This document shows, piece by piece, positions 8,688 to 17,994 of a DNA stretch of 63,936 nucleotides (positions are counted from its first letter, which is position 1; the number at the start of each line of letters is the position of its first letter). Origin of the DNA: Ruminococcus_G sp050944435 (GTDB lineage: Bacteria > Bacillota > Clostridia > Lachnospirales > Lachnospiraceae); contig JBMNRB010000018.1 of assembly GCA_050944435.1 (NCBI GenBank), forward strand, positions 1 through 63,936, written 5' to 3'. The translations under genes were made by a program, and so were the position numbers. The notes beneath the pieces are model-generated. The model made no database searches, had not been told where the DNA came from, and saw nothing but the letters and a program-made list of their open reading frames with translations.

Positions 8688-9621
8688 TTTTTTCCCTTCC
8701 TCTCTCAACTGTTTTCTTAATAAAAAGGCTGATATCCCGGTATACCTTCTGCCGCCCTGATTCATTTAATATTTCATGGCGCATTCCGGGATATCTCCTG
8801 TGATATACTCGGTCATACCCAGCCTGTCCCATGGACCTGACTGTTTCTGCAAACTTTTTCTTTCCTCCCATGCACGGATCTTCCTCTCCCCCGACGAACA
8901 ATACCGGCAGATGGGGATTCCGGCATTTCCAGCCTTCTTTGCAGTAAGCTTCCCCCATCAGATCAAACAGGGCCAGATACCCGTCCACCGTGAAAGTAAA
9001 ACCGCACAGCGGGGAGTCGCCATACTCTCTCGCCACTTCTTCTCTGGAGCAGATCCAGGCAAACTTCTCTTTCTCTTTGGGAAATTTCATTGCAAAAGGG
9101 CCGAAGGTCAGTATCTCCAGCAAATGACTGCGAAAATGTTCTCCCCGGATCACTTTCAGTATTTCCGCAATTTTAATTCCCAGGGGCAAAGCCGGATTTC
9201 TGGCAGGCTGACCGCACAGAATCAGACCGCTCAGTTCTTCGTCGTACCTTTTGCAGTATACTCTGGCAGCCAGAGATCCCATGCTATGCCCGAAAAGGAT
9301 AAGCGGCAGGTTCTGAAAATGCTCTCTGATATAAGAAGCAACACAATGGGCGTCCTCCACCAGCCCCTCTCCTCCCTGGCCATACATATATCCCAGATCA
9401 TCTCCGGAACGCACACTTTTTCCGTGTCCTCTGTGATCGTGAATGACCGTAACCAGCCCATGACGATTCAGATACTCCATAAAAGGGATGTACCGTTCTT
9501 TATGTTCGCACATACCATGGAGAAACTGTACCGCCCCCACCGGCGCTTTCTCCGGCTTTCCAATTAAAAGTTCCAATTTCAGGCCATCCTTTTCCGATGC
9601 AATCACTGTCTTCTCCATCAC
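8677..9621 (-). CDS. alpha/beta hydrolase, monoglyceride lipase/lysophospholipase type
   Basis: 314 aa. Hydrolase_4 (serine aminopeptidase S33-like) fold: oxyanion region VQFLHGMCEHKERY, VIHDHRGHGKSV, nucleophile elbow GHSMGS, catalytic Asp in FVGGEEDPC and His in PGMRHEIL. No signal peptide is evident, so it is cytoplasmic or peripheral. Family members cleave monoacylglycerols or lysophospholipids; the real substrate cannot be read from the sequence. It precedes malQ on the same strand with a short overlap. Confidence 0.8.
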   Translation of the reverse strand: MMEKTVIASEKDGLKLELLIGKPEKAPVGAVQFLHGMCEHKERYIPFMEYLNRHGLVTVIHDHRGHGKSVRSGDDLGYMYGQGGEGLVEDAHCVASYIREHFQNLPLILFGHSMGSLAARVYCKRYDEELSGLILCGQPARNPALPLGIKIAEILKVIRGEHFRSHLLEILTFGPFAMKFPKEKEKFAWICSREEVAREYGDSPLCGFTFTVDGYLALFDLMGEAYCKEGWKCRNPHLPVLFVGGEEDPCMGGKKKFAETVRSMGQAGYDRVYHRRYPGMRHEILNESGRQKVYRDISLFIKKTVERGREKNEK

Positions 9622-9659
9622 TTTTTCATCCTCCTGCCCGCTAAAACCTGAATTACAAA

Positions 9660-9697
9660 ATTCGGGGACAGAGGAAACATTTCCTCCATCCCCGATT
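9660..9697 (-). terminator. terminator after the small membrane protein gene
   Basis: A long hairpin pairs TTCGGGGA..GAGGAAA with TTTCCTC..TCCCCGA. Read on the minus strand it is followed by TTTTG. It separates the DUF3784-like gene from the hydrolase gene. Confidence 0.65.
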
Positions 9698-9699
9698 CT

Positions 9700-10011
9700 T
9701 TAACTGTTTCGTTTGAAAAATTTAATAAGAAATACCAGGGAAGCCGCGATAATTACCATATACGCCAGGGTAACCCACATGTACTGTCCAAAGAATACAA
9801 GCAAAAGCTCTGCCAGCATCCATAACAGTGTGACGCATCCCAGTTTTCTTCCCATGATCTTTTCTTCTTCCGGCGTAAATTTTCTGGTTGATCCCTTTGC
9901 TTTTAAAAAAACGGAACCGTGGCCGGTAAACAGCATCACCGTCACCACAACTAATATCGCAATCAGAATAACTTCAAAGGTCCGGCTGAACAAAAATGAC
10001 TCTGCTACCAT
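9700..10011 (-). CDS. small membrane protein, DUF3784-like
   Basis: 103 aa from the ATG at 10011, chosen over an upstream in-frame start because GAAGGAGAG lies just before it and the first membrane segment then begins close to the N-terminus. Three hydrophobic segments (about 10-28, 54-72 and 76-95) flank a polar loop with KFTPEEEKIMGRKLG. This resembles the DUF3784 family, of unknown role in Firmicutes. Single gene with its own terminator. Confidence 0.6.
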   Translation of the reverse strand: MVAESFLFSRTFEVILIAILVVVTVMLFTGHGSVFLKAKGSTRKFTPEEEKIMGRKLGCVTLLWMLAELLLVFFGQYMWVTLAYMVIIAASLVFLIKFFKRNS

Positions 10012-10067
10012 TTCTCTCTCCTTCTCAACATACTTTCGTTTATGATAGCACAATACGTGCAAAATGT

Positions 10068-11018
10068 CTACCGAATATAGTCTTTACAAACATAGGCAGT
10101 CCCGCCTCCATAGGCAATCTGATACCAGTTCCTGATCTCTCCCGTGATCGTCACCGTCTGCCCTTCTTCCACGGATCCCACAATTCCGCTGCTGTTGTTG
10201 GGAGCGTTTCTAATGTAGGCCGGAGAATGACAGTATCCTGAACGGCTGACCGGGGTAATCTCTTCCTGGGGAACTGCAGTGGGTTCCGGTGTGGGCTCTG
10301 CCGTGGGCTCCGGGGTGGCTTCCGGCGTAGGCTCTGCCGTGGGTTCCGGCGTCGGCTCTGCCGTGGGTTCCGGCGTCGGTTCTTCTGTAGGTTCCGGCGT
10401 CACTTCTTCTGTGGGCTCCGGCGTGGGTTCCTCCGTAAGTTCCGGCGTCACGGTCTTCTTCTCTTCCTCATCTGTTTTCCAACTGTACCCATATACCGAA
10501 GATTTCATGGCTTCCAGCATGGCTTCACTCTCATCCACCACCATGGCGCTGGCCATGTAAACCTGGTCTCCCATCAGCATCCCGTTAAGAATGCCCCAGG
10601 AATAGACCGCATCTTCCTCCGTATAATGAACCACCGCCTGATAGGATTTCAGCTCAGCCACCTCTGACCTGGTAAATTCCGTCACCTCATATCCTTCACT
10701 GGCATAGCCTTCAATTTCCAAAATCATCTGGATATCCTCCTCTGACTGGGGATACATTTCATCAGACGCATTTTCCGTATGGGTTATCATTACCAGACCG
10801 TCAGAGGAAGAAAATATCTTCATCGTATCATCATCCTCATCTATCTGCCAGTCATCCCCCGGCAGATTTACAGAAAGGGCTCCGTCCTCCGATACATACT
10901 CCTCCATGGCCGGAGCGGTTTCCTGTGCCTCCTCCTGACTTGAACAGCCGGCCAATAGCGCTGCACATCCCGCCGTCAGAAATGAAAGAATTACTTTTTT
11001 ATCTGCAAGGATTTTCAT
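10068..11018 (-). CDS. SH3-domain lipoprotein with Pro-Thr-Glu repeats
   Basis: 316 aa. The signal peptide ends with lipobox LLAGC (Cys25 lipidation), so the mature protein is anchored on the outer membrane face. Residues about 38-180 form a compact domain unknown to me (VNLPGDDWQIDEDDD, ending at YGYSW). It is followed by about 65 residues of TPEPTEE/TPEPTAE repeats acting as a wall-spanning linker and then a bacterial SH3 domain (SGYCHSPAYIRNAPNNSSGIV to YVCKDYIR), which usually binds peptidoglycan. A surface or wall-associated role is inferred; no enzyme motif is seen. Confidence 0.75.
   Translation of the reverse strand: MKILADKKVILSFLTAGCAALLAGCSSQEEAQETAPAMEEYVSEDGALSVNLPGDDWQIDEDDDTMKIFSSSDGLVMITHTENASDEMYPQSEEDIQMILEIEGYASEGYEVTEFTRSEVAELKSYQAVVHYTEEDAVYSWGILNGMLMGDQVYMASAMVVDESEAMLEAMKSSVYGYSWKTDEEEKKTVTPELTEEPTPEPTEEVTPEPTEEPTPEPTAEPTPEPTAEPTPEATPEPTAEPTPEPTAVPQEEITPVSRSGYCHSPAYIRNAPNNSSGIVGSVEEGQTVTITGEIRNWYQIAYGGGTAYVCKDYIR
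10270..10445 (-). repeat. coding tandem repeat (TPEPTEE/TPEPTAE)
   Basis: Units of 18-24 bp built on a GGTTCCGGCGT core (as read on the plus strand) repeat about nine times within the SH3 lipoprotein gene. Such arrays change length by slippage, which would alter the linker length. Confidence 0.75.
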
Positions 11019-11077
11019 ACCATTACCTTCTTTCCCACATAATCTTCAACCAAAGTCTTCCTCTCTTCCAGATACAG

Positions 11078-11114
11078 AAAAAGCAGGTCTGCATTTACGC
11101 AGATCTGCTTTTTT
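11078..11114 (-). terminator. terminator of the tRNA-Gly gene
   Basis: AAAAAGCAGATCTGC pairs with GCAGACCTGCTTTTT around a short loop on the minus strand, just past the tRNA 3' end. The hairpin also has a T-run on the plus strand. Confidence 0.7.
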
Positions 11115-11120
11115 CACAAG

Positions 11121-11193
11121 AGCGCGAGACGGGACTCGAACCCGCGGCCTCGACCTTGGCAAGGTCGCGCTCCACCAACTGAGCCACTCGCGC
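11121..11193 (-). tRNA. tRNA-Gly (anticodon GCC)
   Basis: The 73-nt minus-strand sequence folds into a full cloverleaf: acceptor GCGCGAG/CTCGCGC, D-arm GCTC/GAGC with AGTTGGTG, anticodon stem CGACC/GGTCG around loop TTGCCAA (GCC at 34-36), and T-arm GCGGG/CCCGT with TTCGAGT. The discriminator is T and no CCA is encoded. Confidence 0.97.
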
Positions 11194-11260
11194 CTGTCAA
11201 CTGCTGACCGAGATTTACTATACTATAATTTCTATAACTTGTCAATACTTTTTTTCATTT

Positions 11261-12025
11261 TTATGTCCGCAAAATGACACTCAGCACGTACTGACTGTTG
11301 GGATAGTTCTTCTGATCCATCTCATCCAGTTTAATCAGATCCACATCCAGCCACAGCTCTTCTGCAACCACCATCATATTGCAAAAAAGAATTCCAAAAT
11401 TCAGCTCCGTCATCTTCCCCAGCTGATTGGATTTATATTTCTTGGAAAAAACGTGAATCCGGTTATCATAAACCACAAACCTCCACGGTTGAGAATTCAT
11501 ACTGGAGGGAGCCAGCCGGGCAGCCTCTAAAAGCTGATTCATCCAGAGTCTTGGCTTTTCTTTGAACACACAGAGTTCCTTCAGCTCCATTCGTTTGGCT
11601 TCCACCGGCTTTCTCGTATAGCCGCTTTTGCTCTTTCCAAAGGCCAGAAGGCATGCAAGAATCTTATCACCCTTCTTTCTCAGTCTGGGCCGCAGCAGAC
11701 TCATCCCCACATAACAGCTTCCCAGTCCTTTGCTGCACAGATAAAGCGCAAGCTGCTGCATGATATATCCCGCATTCATCATGCATTTTTCCTGACTGCT
11801 GGTATAAAGAGCCAGATAATAGGGCGCATTTATACTGGCAAATCCGGAAAAAGAACGTTTTTCTTTTCGATTTTCCAATATGGACAGTTCCGTCTCAATC
11901 CCGCCGAACAGTCCTTCCATTTCCTGGTAAAATTTTCTGATACTCTCTATTACTTTTCCACTGACCGCTTCTCCGGTAAAACTGCGGACAGATTTTCTTG
12001 CATATACAGCTTCATACAGATTCAT
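11261..12025 (-). CDS. nitroreductase-family protein
   Basis: 254 aa. The N-terminal YEAVYARKSVRSFTG motif and the later LEAARLAPSSMNSQPWRFVVY are the two FMN-binding signatures of nitroreductases, here placed far apart as in the Thermotoga-type (TM1586-like) variant, which folds as an internal duplication. An FMN-dependent oxidoreductase is likely; the substrate is unknown. It stands alone on the minus strand between the tRNA and a divergent metalloregulator-like gene. Confidence 0.75.
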   Translation of the reverse strand: MNLYEAVYARKSVRSFTGEAVSGKVIESIRKFYQEMEGLFGGIETELSILENRKEKRSFSGFASINAPYYLALYTSSQEKCMMNAGYIMQQLALYLCSKGLGSCYVGMSLLRPRLRKKGDKILACLLAFGKSKSGYTRKPVEAKRMELKELCVFKEKPRLWMNQLLEAARLAPSSMNSQPWRFVVYDNRIHVFSKKYKSNQLGKMTELNFGILFCNMMVVAEELWLDVDLIKLDEMDQKNYPNSQYVLSVILRT

Positions 12026-12246
12026 ATTCTCACCCTTATTATTTTCGTAATATTATTGTAACATATCTCTTATGAATTGCAAGGATATGACTTCTAAAAT
12101 TTTTAACAACATTTTCTTAAATTTTCCTGTTCCTTTATGACTTTTTCCCATTCTCATTTGATGTTTTCCTTTGCTATTTTTCCCCTGATATGATATGCTG
12201 TATGCATGGCAGAATACCCACAATTTCAATTAAGGAGAGAAACACA

Positions 12247-12633
12247 TTGAAAATACACGAATCTGCAGAAAATTATTTGGAAACCATTTATATACTGAGC
12301 AGGAAGAAGCCGGAAGTCCGTTCCATCGACATCGTAAACGAACTTCATTTTTCAAAACCCAGCATCAGTGTGGCCATGAAGAATCTGCGGGAAAACGGAT
12401 ATATCGTCATGGACAAAGATGGCTTCATCACTTTGACAGAGGCGGGTAAAAAAATCGCTCTTACGATCTATGAACGGCATGTCCTTCTTTCCGAATGGCT
12501 GACCTATCTGGGAGTCGATGAAAAGACTGCCCTGGAAGACGCCTGCCGCATTGAACACGTGATCAGCGCAGAAAGCTTTGAAGCAATCAAACGCCATGTA
12601 ACAGAAGGCAAAAAAATGCAGGCAGATAATTAA
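12247..12633 (+). CDS. DtxR/MntR-family metal-dependent regulator
   Basis: 128 aa from the TTG at 12247, selected because AAGGAGAG lies about 9 bases before it and the protein then begins MKIHESAENYLETIYIL as this family does. Residues about 1-60 are the winged helix (RSIDIVNELHFSKPSISVAMKNL). Residues about 65-125 form the dimerisation/metal domain with ERHVLLSEWL and EDACRIEHVIS, whose Glu and His are typical metal ligands. It lacks the C-terminal FeoA/SH3 domain, as MntR does. Iron or manganese is the likely co-repressor; its targets are not visible here. Confidence 0.8.
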   Translation: MKIHESAENYLETIYILSRKKPEVRSIDIVNELHFSKPSISVAMKNLRENGYIVMDKDGFITLTEAGKKIALTIYERHVLLSEWLTYLGVDEKTALEDACRIEHVISAESFEAIKRHVTEGKKMQADN

Positions 12634-12645
12634 CAATGGTTTTAG

Positions 12646-12674
12646 CGGCTTCGGATATGATCCCGAAGCCGTTT
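12646..12674 (+). terminator. terminator of the DtxR-like gene
   Basis: CGGCTTCGG pairs perfectly with CCGAAGCCG (8-base loop), followed by TTTGT. Confidence 0.75.
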
Positions 12675-12716
12675 GTCATGCCTGTGCCGAAAATAAAACA
12701 GAAAATGGAGAGTTAA

Positions 12717-14924
12717 ATGATGAAATCACTGGTTATTGCCGAAAAACCATCGGTGGGAAGGGATATTGCCCGGGTTCTGGGATGCAAAAAACAGGAAAAC
12801 GGCGCGCTGGAAGGCGGAAAATATATCGTCACCTGGGCTTTGGGCCATCTAATCACTTTGGCCGACCCGGAGGATTACGATAAATCTTACAAAGAATGGA
12901 AACTTGATGTCCTGCCGATGATGCCGGATCATATGAAACTTGTCGTCATCCGCCAGACAGCCAAACAGTTTCAGGCGGTAAAAAATTTGATTTTCCGGAA
13001 AGATGTGGGAGAAATCATCATCGCCACCGACGCCGGACGGGAGGGAGAACTGGTTGCCCGCTGGATTCTGGAAAAAGCCGGCGCAAAAAAAACCATAAAA
13101 CGGCTGTGGATTTCTTCCGTCACCGATAAGGCGATCCGGGAAGGATTCGCCCATCTGAAAGACGGCCGGGACTATCAGCATCTCTACGACGCCGCTTCGG
13201 CCCGGGCGCAGGCCGACTGGCTGGTGGGCATCAACGCCACCCGCGCCCTCACCTGCAAATACAATGCGCAGCTTTCCTGCGGACGGGTGCAGACTCCCAC
13301 GCTGGCGATCATCGCTCAGAGAGAACAGGAAATCCGTCAGTTTAAGCCCCGGGAGTACTACGGCCTCACCCTGCTGGCAGGGGGCATCCGTTTCACCTGG
13401 CAGGATTCCAAAAACAAAAATACCCGTACTTTCCATCGGGACAGAGTTGACAATATTGCCGCTTCGCTGAAAAATGAGAAGCTTTCCATCACTGCTGTGG
13501 AAAAAGTGAAGAAGAAAAAGCCTGCACCGGGCCTTTATGATCTGACGGAACTGCAGCGGGAGGCCAATCAGCGTTTCGGTTTTTCCGCCAAAGAAACATT
13601 GAACATTATGCAGCGGCTCTATGAGCACCACAAGGTTCTCACCTATCCGCGGACAGACTCCCGCTACATCGGCACCGATGTGGTGGATACTTTAAAGGAC
13701 CGGCTGAAAGCCTGCGCCGTCGGTCCCTATAAAAAGCTGGCCGGCCCGCTGATTATGAAGCCGTTGAAAACCAACGCTTCCTTTGTCAATGACAAAAAGG
13801 TCAGCGACCATCACGCGATTATCCCCACAGAAGAATTTGTTCAGATGGATCATATGACCAATGAAGAAAAAAAGATTTATGATCTGGTGGTGCGCCGTTT
13901 TCTGGCCGTCCTTTATCCGCCCTTTGAGTATGAACAGACTTCCGTGACGGCCTCCGCCGCCGGGGAAACTTTTCTTGCCAGAGGAAAGGTGGTACATTCT
14001 CCGGGATGGAAAGAAGTGTATGAACAGAAAAATGATTACGATGAAGACCAGGAAGAAAGCGATTTGAAAGAACAGGCTCTCCCGGATTTAAAAAAGGGAG
14101 AAACACTGACCGTCAGCCGGGCCGATGTTGTTTCTGGCAAAACTAAACCTCCGGCTCCTTTCACTGAGGCCACTTTACTTTCCGCCATGGAAAACCCTGT
14201 TCGCTATATGGAAAGCCGGGATGCAAAAGCCGCCAAAACCCTCGGCGAGACGGGAGGTCTGGGAACAGTGGCTACCCGGGCCGATATCATTGACAAACTG
14301 TTTGGAAGTTTCCTGATGGAAAAGCGGGGAAAAGATATTTTCATCACCTCCAAGGCCCGTCAGCTCCTGTCTTTGGTGCCGGAGGATCTGAAAAAACCGG
14401 AACTGACCGCCGACTGGGAAATGAAACTTTCCCGCATCGCCTCCGGAAACCTGAAAAAGGAAACCTTTTTAAGAGAGATCAGAAACTACACACAGGATAT
14501 CATTGATGAAATCAAAAAAGGGGAAGGCTCCTTCCGCCACGACAATCTGACCAACACACCCTGTCCCAAATGCGGAAAGCGGATGCTGGCAGTGAACGGA
14601 AAAAACAGCCGGATGCTGGTATGCCAGGACCGGGAATGCGGCCACCGGGAAACCATTTCCCGCACTTCCAACGCCCGCTGCCCCAAATGCCATAAAAAAA
14701 TGGAGTTATATATGAAAGGCAAGGAGGAAACCTTTATCTGCAGCTGCGGTTATAAAGAAAAACTTTCCGCCTTCAAAACCCGACGGGAAAAAGAAGGGGC
14801 AGGAGTCAGAAAGCAAGACGTACAGCGTTACCTGAAAGAGCAGAAAAAAGAAGCGGCAGCGCCCATCAATCAGGCTTTTGCCGCCGCTTTCGCTAAACTG
14901 AATCTGGATACCCCGGAAGATTAA
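12717..14924 (+). CDS. topB: DNA topoisomerase III
   Basis: 735 aa, type IA enzyme that passes and decatenates single DNA strands. The TOPRIM domain opens with IAEKPSVGRDIARVLG and holds TDAGREGELVARW. The active-site tyrosine is in LTYPRTDSRYIG at about residue 310. Two C-terminal zinc ribbons (CPKCGKRM..CQDREC and CPKCHKKM..CSC) follow. The ORF opens ATGATG, so the second Met is also possible. TopB genes are often carried on mobile elements in this group, but no mobility genes flank this copy and it looks chromosomal. Confidence 0.93.
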   Translation: MMKSLVIAEKPSVGRDIARVLGCKKQENGALEGGKYIVTWALGHLITLADPEDYDKSYKEWKLDVLPMMPDHMKLVVIRQTAKQFQAVKNLIFRKDVGEIIIATDAGREGELVARWILEKAGAKKTIKRLWISSVTDKAIREGFAHLKDGRDYQHLYDAASARAQADWLVGINATRALTCKYNAQLSCGRVQTPTLAIIAQREQEIRQFKPREYYGLTLLAGGIRFTWQDSKNKNTRTFHRDRVDNIAASLKNEKLSITAVEKVKKKKPAPGLYDLTELQREANQRFGFSAKETLNIMQRLYEHHKVLTYPRTDSRYIGTDVVDTLKDRLKACAVGPYKKLAGPLIMKPLKTNASFVNDKKVSDHHAIIPTEEFVQMDHMTNEEKKIYDLVVRRFLAVLYPPFEYEQTSVTASAAGETFLARGKVVHSPGWKEVYEQKNDYDEDQEESDLKEQALPDLKKGETLTVSRADVVSGKTKPPAPFTEATLLSAMENPVRYMESRDAKAAKTLGETGGLGTVATRADIIDKLFGSFLMEKRGKDIFITSKARQLLSLVPEDLKKPELTADWEMKLSRIASGNLKKETFLREIRNYTQDIIDEIKKGEGSFRHDNLTNTPCPKCGKRMLAVNGKNSRMLVCQDRECGHRETISRTSNARCPKCHKKMELYMKGKEETFICSCGYKEKLSAFKTRREKEGAGVRKQDVQRYLKEQKKEAAAPINQAFAAAFAKLNLDTPED

Positions 14925-14930
14925 TCAATC

Positions 14931-16745
14931 TTATAACTGCTTTAATAATTCCAAATAGTCTCCAAATACCGCCAGAGCCTCTTTTACCGGCTCTGGCGAA
15001 GTCATATCTATCCCGCATATTTTCAGCAGATCAATGGGATCCTCCGAACTTCCTCCGGACAAAAATTTCTTGTACTTTTCCACAATTCCCGGCTCTCCCT
15101 TCAATATCTTGCTGCTGATGGCGATGGCCGCTGAAAAACCGGTGGCATACTGATATACATAGAAGGCCGTGTAGAAATGGGGAATCCTGGCCCACTCCAT
15201 GGCAATCTGCTCATCCACCACCATATCTTCCCCAAAATATTCCCTGTTCAGCTGATAATATACCTGGCAGAGGGAATCTGCATTCAGGCTTTCTCCCCTT
15301 TGCCCCATCTGGTGTACTTTCTGCTCAAATTCTGCAAACATGGTCTGCCGGTACAGGGTTGCCCTGAACTGATCCAGAAAATAATTGATAAGATATTTCT
15401 TTTCCTCTTTATCTTCCGCTTTTTCCAGCAGATAGTGGATCAGCAGCGCTTCATTACAGGTGGAAGCCACCTCCGCCACAAAAATACGGTATCCGGCATA
15501 GGGATAGGGCTGGGTTTCGTCGGAATAGTAACTGTGGATGGCATGACCCATCTCATGGGCCAGGGTAAATACGTGATTCAGACTCCCGTTATAATTCATC
15601 AGCACATAGGGATGAGTCCCATAGGCTCCCCAGGAATAGGCGCCGCTGCGCTTTCCCTGGTTTTCATAGACATCAATCCAGCCATGATCAAATCCCTCCT
15701 GCAGAACAGCCAGATAATCCTCTCCCAGGGGAGACAGCCCTGCCCTTACTATCTCCTTGGCCTGTTCAAAGGTATAGTGAACCTTGCTCTGTTTTACCAG
15801 GGGAACATAGATGTCATACATGTGAAGCTCTTCCACACCTAAAAGTTTCTTTCGCAAGGCAATATAATCATACATACGGTACAGATTTTCATGTACCTCA
15901 CGGATCAGACCATCGTAGACGGAAAGAGGAATGTTCCCTCCGTCCAGGGCCGCTTCCAGAGAAGACCCGTATTTTCTCATTCGAGAAAAGAAAAGCTCCT
16001 GGGTAACGTTGGCTTCAAAGACAGCCGCCAGAGTATTCTTGAACTGTCCGTAAGCCCGATACAGGGTTTCAAAGGCCTCCCTGCGCACCCTCCTGTCCTG
16101 ACTTTCCAAAAACTGTATATACCGTCCATGGGTCAGCTGTACCGGGCGGCCCTCTTCCCCGGTGATCATACCGAAGTCCAGATCCGCATTGTTAAACATC
16201 TGAAAGATGTTCTGAGGCCCGTTGCCCATTCTGGAGGCCTTTGCCAGCACCCCTTCCATCTCTTCCGAAAGAATATGGTTCTTCATCCTTCTTTTCTCAT
16301 TCAGATATCTGCGGTACATAGACAGTTCCGGCTTTTCTTTAAAAAATCTTTCCAGGGATTCATCGGGTATTTTCAAAATCTCCGGTTCCACGAAAGCACA
16401 GGTGTCGCCGATCTGACTCATCAGTCCCTGAGCCCGCATAAACAACTGCTGATACGTACCGTTCCCCATATCTTCATGATTTTTCTGGCTGGCATAGACA
16501 TAGACCCGTTCCAGCAGTCTGGAAATTTCATCCTGGGCCGACAGCGCTTCATAGAGAACCATTCCATTCTCTCCCAGCCTTCCCTGAAACTTTTTGAACT
16601 CCTCCGACATACTGTTCAGACGCTCAAACTCTTCTTCCCACTTTTCATCGGAAGAATACAAATCCTCAATCCGCCATTTGTCTTTGGCCGGTATCTCTTC
16701 CCTTGACGGCAGTTTTCCATTCTGTTCCAATTTTCTCTCCTCCAT
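14931..16745 (-). CDS. pepF: oligoendopeptidase F (M3 metallopeptidase)
   Basis: 604 aa. The zinc motif HEMGHAIHSYY followed downstream by the glutamate ligand region VAEVASTCNEAL defines the M3B family; an N-terminal M3 oligopeptidase domain (about 1-200) precedes it. It degrades short peptides in the cytoplasm. The gene converges on topB with only 6 bp between the stop codons. Confidence 0.95.
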   Translation of the reverse strand: MEERKLEQNGKLPSREEIPAKDKWRIEDLYSSDEKWEEEFERLNSMSEEFKKFQGRLGENGMVLYEALSAQDEISRLLERVYVYASQKNHEDMGNGTYQQLFMRAQGLMSQIGDTCAFVEPEILKIPDESLERFFKEKPELSMYRRYLNEKRRMKNHILSEEMEGVLAKASRMGNGPQNIFQMFNNADLDFGMITGEEGRPVQLTHGRYIQFLESQDRRVRREAFETLYRAYGQFKNTLAAVFEANVTQELFFSRMRKYGSSLEAALDGGNIPLSVYDGLIREVHENLYRMYDYIALRKKLLGVEELHMYDIYVPLVKQSKVHYTFEQAKEIVRAGLSPLGEDYLAVLQEGFDHGWIDVYENQGKRSGAYSWGAYGTHPYVLMNYNGSLNHVFTLAHEMGHAIHSYYSDETQPYPYAGYRIFVAEVASTCNEALLIHYLLEKAEDKEEKKYLINYFLDQFRATLYRQTMFAEFEQKVHQMGQRGESLNADSLCQVYYQLNREYFGEDMVVDEQIAMEWARIPHFYTAFYVYQYATGFSAAIAISSKILKGEPGIVEKYKKFLSGGSSEDPIDLLKICGIDMTSPEPVKEALAVFGDYLELLKQL

Positions 16746-16765
16746 TCCTGTTTCTTTTCCATCAA

Positions 16766-16794
16766 AAGAGGGGGCGCCTGCACAGCCCCCCTTT
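16766..16794 (-). terminator. terminator after the AICAR transformylase gene
   Basis: AGGGGGGC / GCCCCC stem on the minus strand with a CTCTTTT tail, between the transformylase gene and pepF. Confidence 0.6.
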
Positions 16795-16799
16795 GTTCA

Positions 16800-17978
16800 T
16801 CAGTGATGGAACAGGCGAATTCCTGTAAACGCCATCACCATATTATATTTATTGCAGCATTCAATTACCAGATCATCCCGGACAGATCCTCCCGGCTGAG
16901 CGATATATTTTACGCCGCTTTTCTTTGCCCGTTCGATATTATCCGCAAAGGGGAAGAAGGCGTCGGATCCCAGAGTCACATCGCTCATCTGATCCAGCCA
17001 TTCCCGTTTCTCCTCTCTGGTAAATACTTCCGGTTTCACCTTGAAAATCTTCTGCCATGCGCCGTCGGCAAGTACATCCATATACTCATCGCCGATATAA
17101 ACATCGATGGCATTATCCCGCTCCGGACGGCTGATGGAATCCACAAACTGCAGATTCAAAACCTTGGGACTTTGACGAAGCAGCCAGTTGTCCGCTTTCT
17201 GACCTGCCAGACGGGTACAGTGTACTCTGGACTGCTGGCCGGCTCCGATTCCGATAGCCTGTCCGTCTTTCACGAAACATACCGAATTGGACTGGGTGTA
17301 TTTCAATGTGATCAGCGCAATTTTCATATCTCGAAGGGCCTCCGCCGACAGCGCCTTATTTTCCGTAACAATGTTGGAAAGAAGCTGATCGTCAATAGGC
17401 AGTTCCTGGCGTCCCTGCTCAAAGGTAATGCCGTACACTTCTTTGTGCTCCAGCGGCGCCGGACGGTAGTCCGTATCGATCTGAATGATGTTATAATTTC
17501 CTTTTTTCTTTTCCTTTAAAATCGCCAGCGCTTCTTCTGTGTAACCCGGCGCAATGATTCCGTCGGATACCTCATGACGAATCAGTCCGGCAGTTTCCTT
17601 GTCACACACATCTGACAGCGCAATGAAATCGCCAAAGGAAGACATTCTGTCGGCACCTCTCGCTCTGGCATAGGCGCAGGCCAGGGGAGTCAGCTCATCC
17701 TTGTTTTCCACCCAGTAGATGGAGGCAAGAGTATCCGTAAGAGGCAGTCCAACAGCGGCGCCTGCCGGAGACACATGTTTAAAGGAAGTAGCCGCCGGAA
17801 GCCCGGTAGCCTCTTTCAATTCTTTTACCAACTGCCATCCGTTAAATGCATCCAGAAAATTAATATAACCGGGTTTTCCGTTCAGCACCTGAATGGGAAG
17901 CTCTGAACCGTCCGCCATATATATTTTTGAGGGTTTCTGATTGGGGTTACAGCCGTATTTTAATTCCAGTTCCTTCAT
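16800..17978 (-). CDS. stand-alone AICAR formyltransferase (C-terminal half of PurH)
   Basis: 392 aa. It matches only the formyltransferase domain of the bifunctional PurH (usually about 510 aa). The start KYGCNPNQKPSKIY and the catalytic Lys-His in SFKHVSPAGAA are typical. It adds a formyl group to AICAR in step nine of purine synthesis. The MGS-like IMP cyclohydrolase domain of ordinary PurH is absent; that step is supplied by the PurO-like gene 16 bp upstream. It starts directly at ATG with AGGAGGTATAGG before it. Confidence 0.92.
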   Translation of the reverse strand: MKELELKYGCNPNQKPSKIYMADGSELPIQVLNGKPGYINFLDAFNGWQLVKELKEATGLPAATSFKHVSPAGAAVGLPLTDTLASIYWVENKDELTPLACAYARARGADRMSSFGDFIALSDVCDKETAGLIRHEVSDGIIAPGYTEEALAILKEKKKGNYNIIQIDTDYRPAPLEHKEVYGITFEQGRQELPIDDQLLSNIVTENKALSAEALRDMKIALITLKYTQSNSVCFVKDGQAIGIGAGQQSRVHCTRLAGQKADNWLLRQSPKVLNLQFVDSISRPERDNAIDVYIGDEYMDVLADGAWQKIFKVKPEVFTREEKREWLDQMSDVTLGSDAFFPFADNIERAKKSGVKYIAQPGGSVRDDLVIECCNKYNMVMAFTGIRLFHH

Positions 17979-17994
17979 TATATCCTATACCTCC

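Noticed and set aside
10279..10560. Gly-Ser-Val repeat protein on the plus strand
   Set aside because: It is the reverse reading of the TPEPTEE repeats of the SH3 lipoprotein.
12717..14924. topB as part of an integrative conjugative element
   Set aside because: TopB is often element-borne, but the neighbours are chromosomal genes and no relaxase, secretion or recombinase gene is near.
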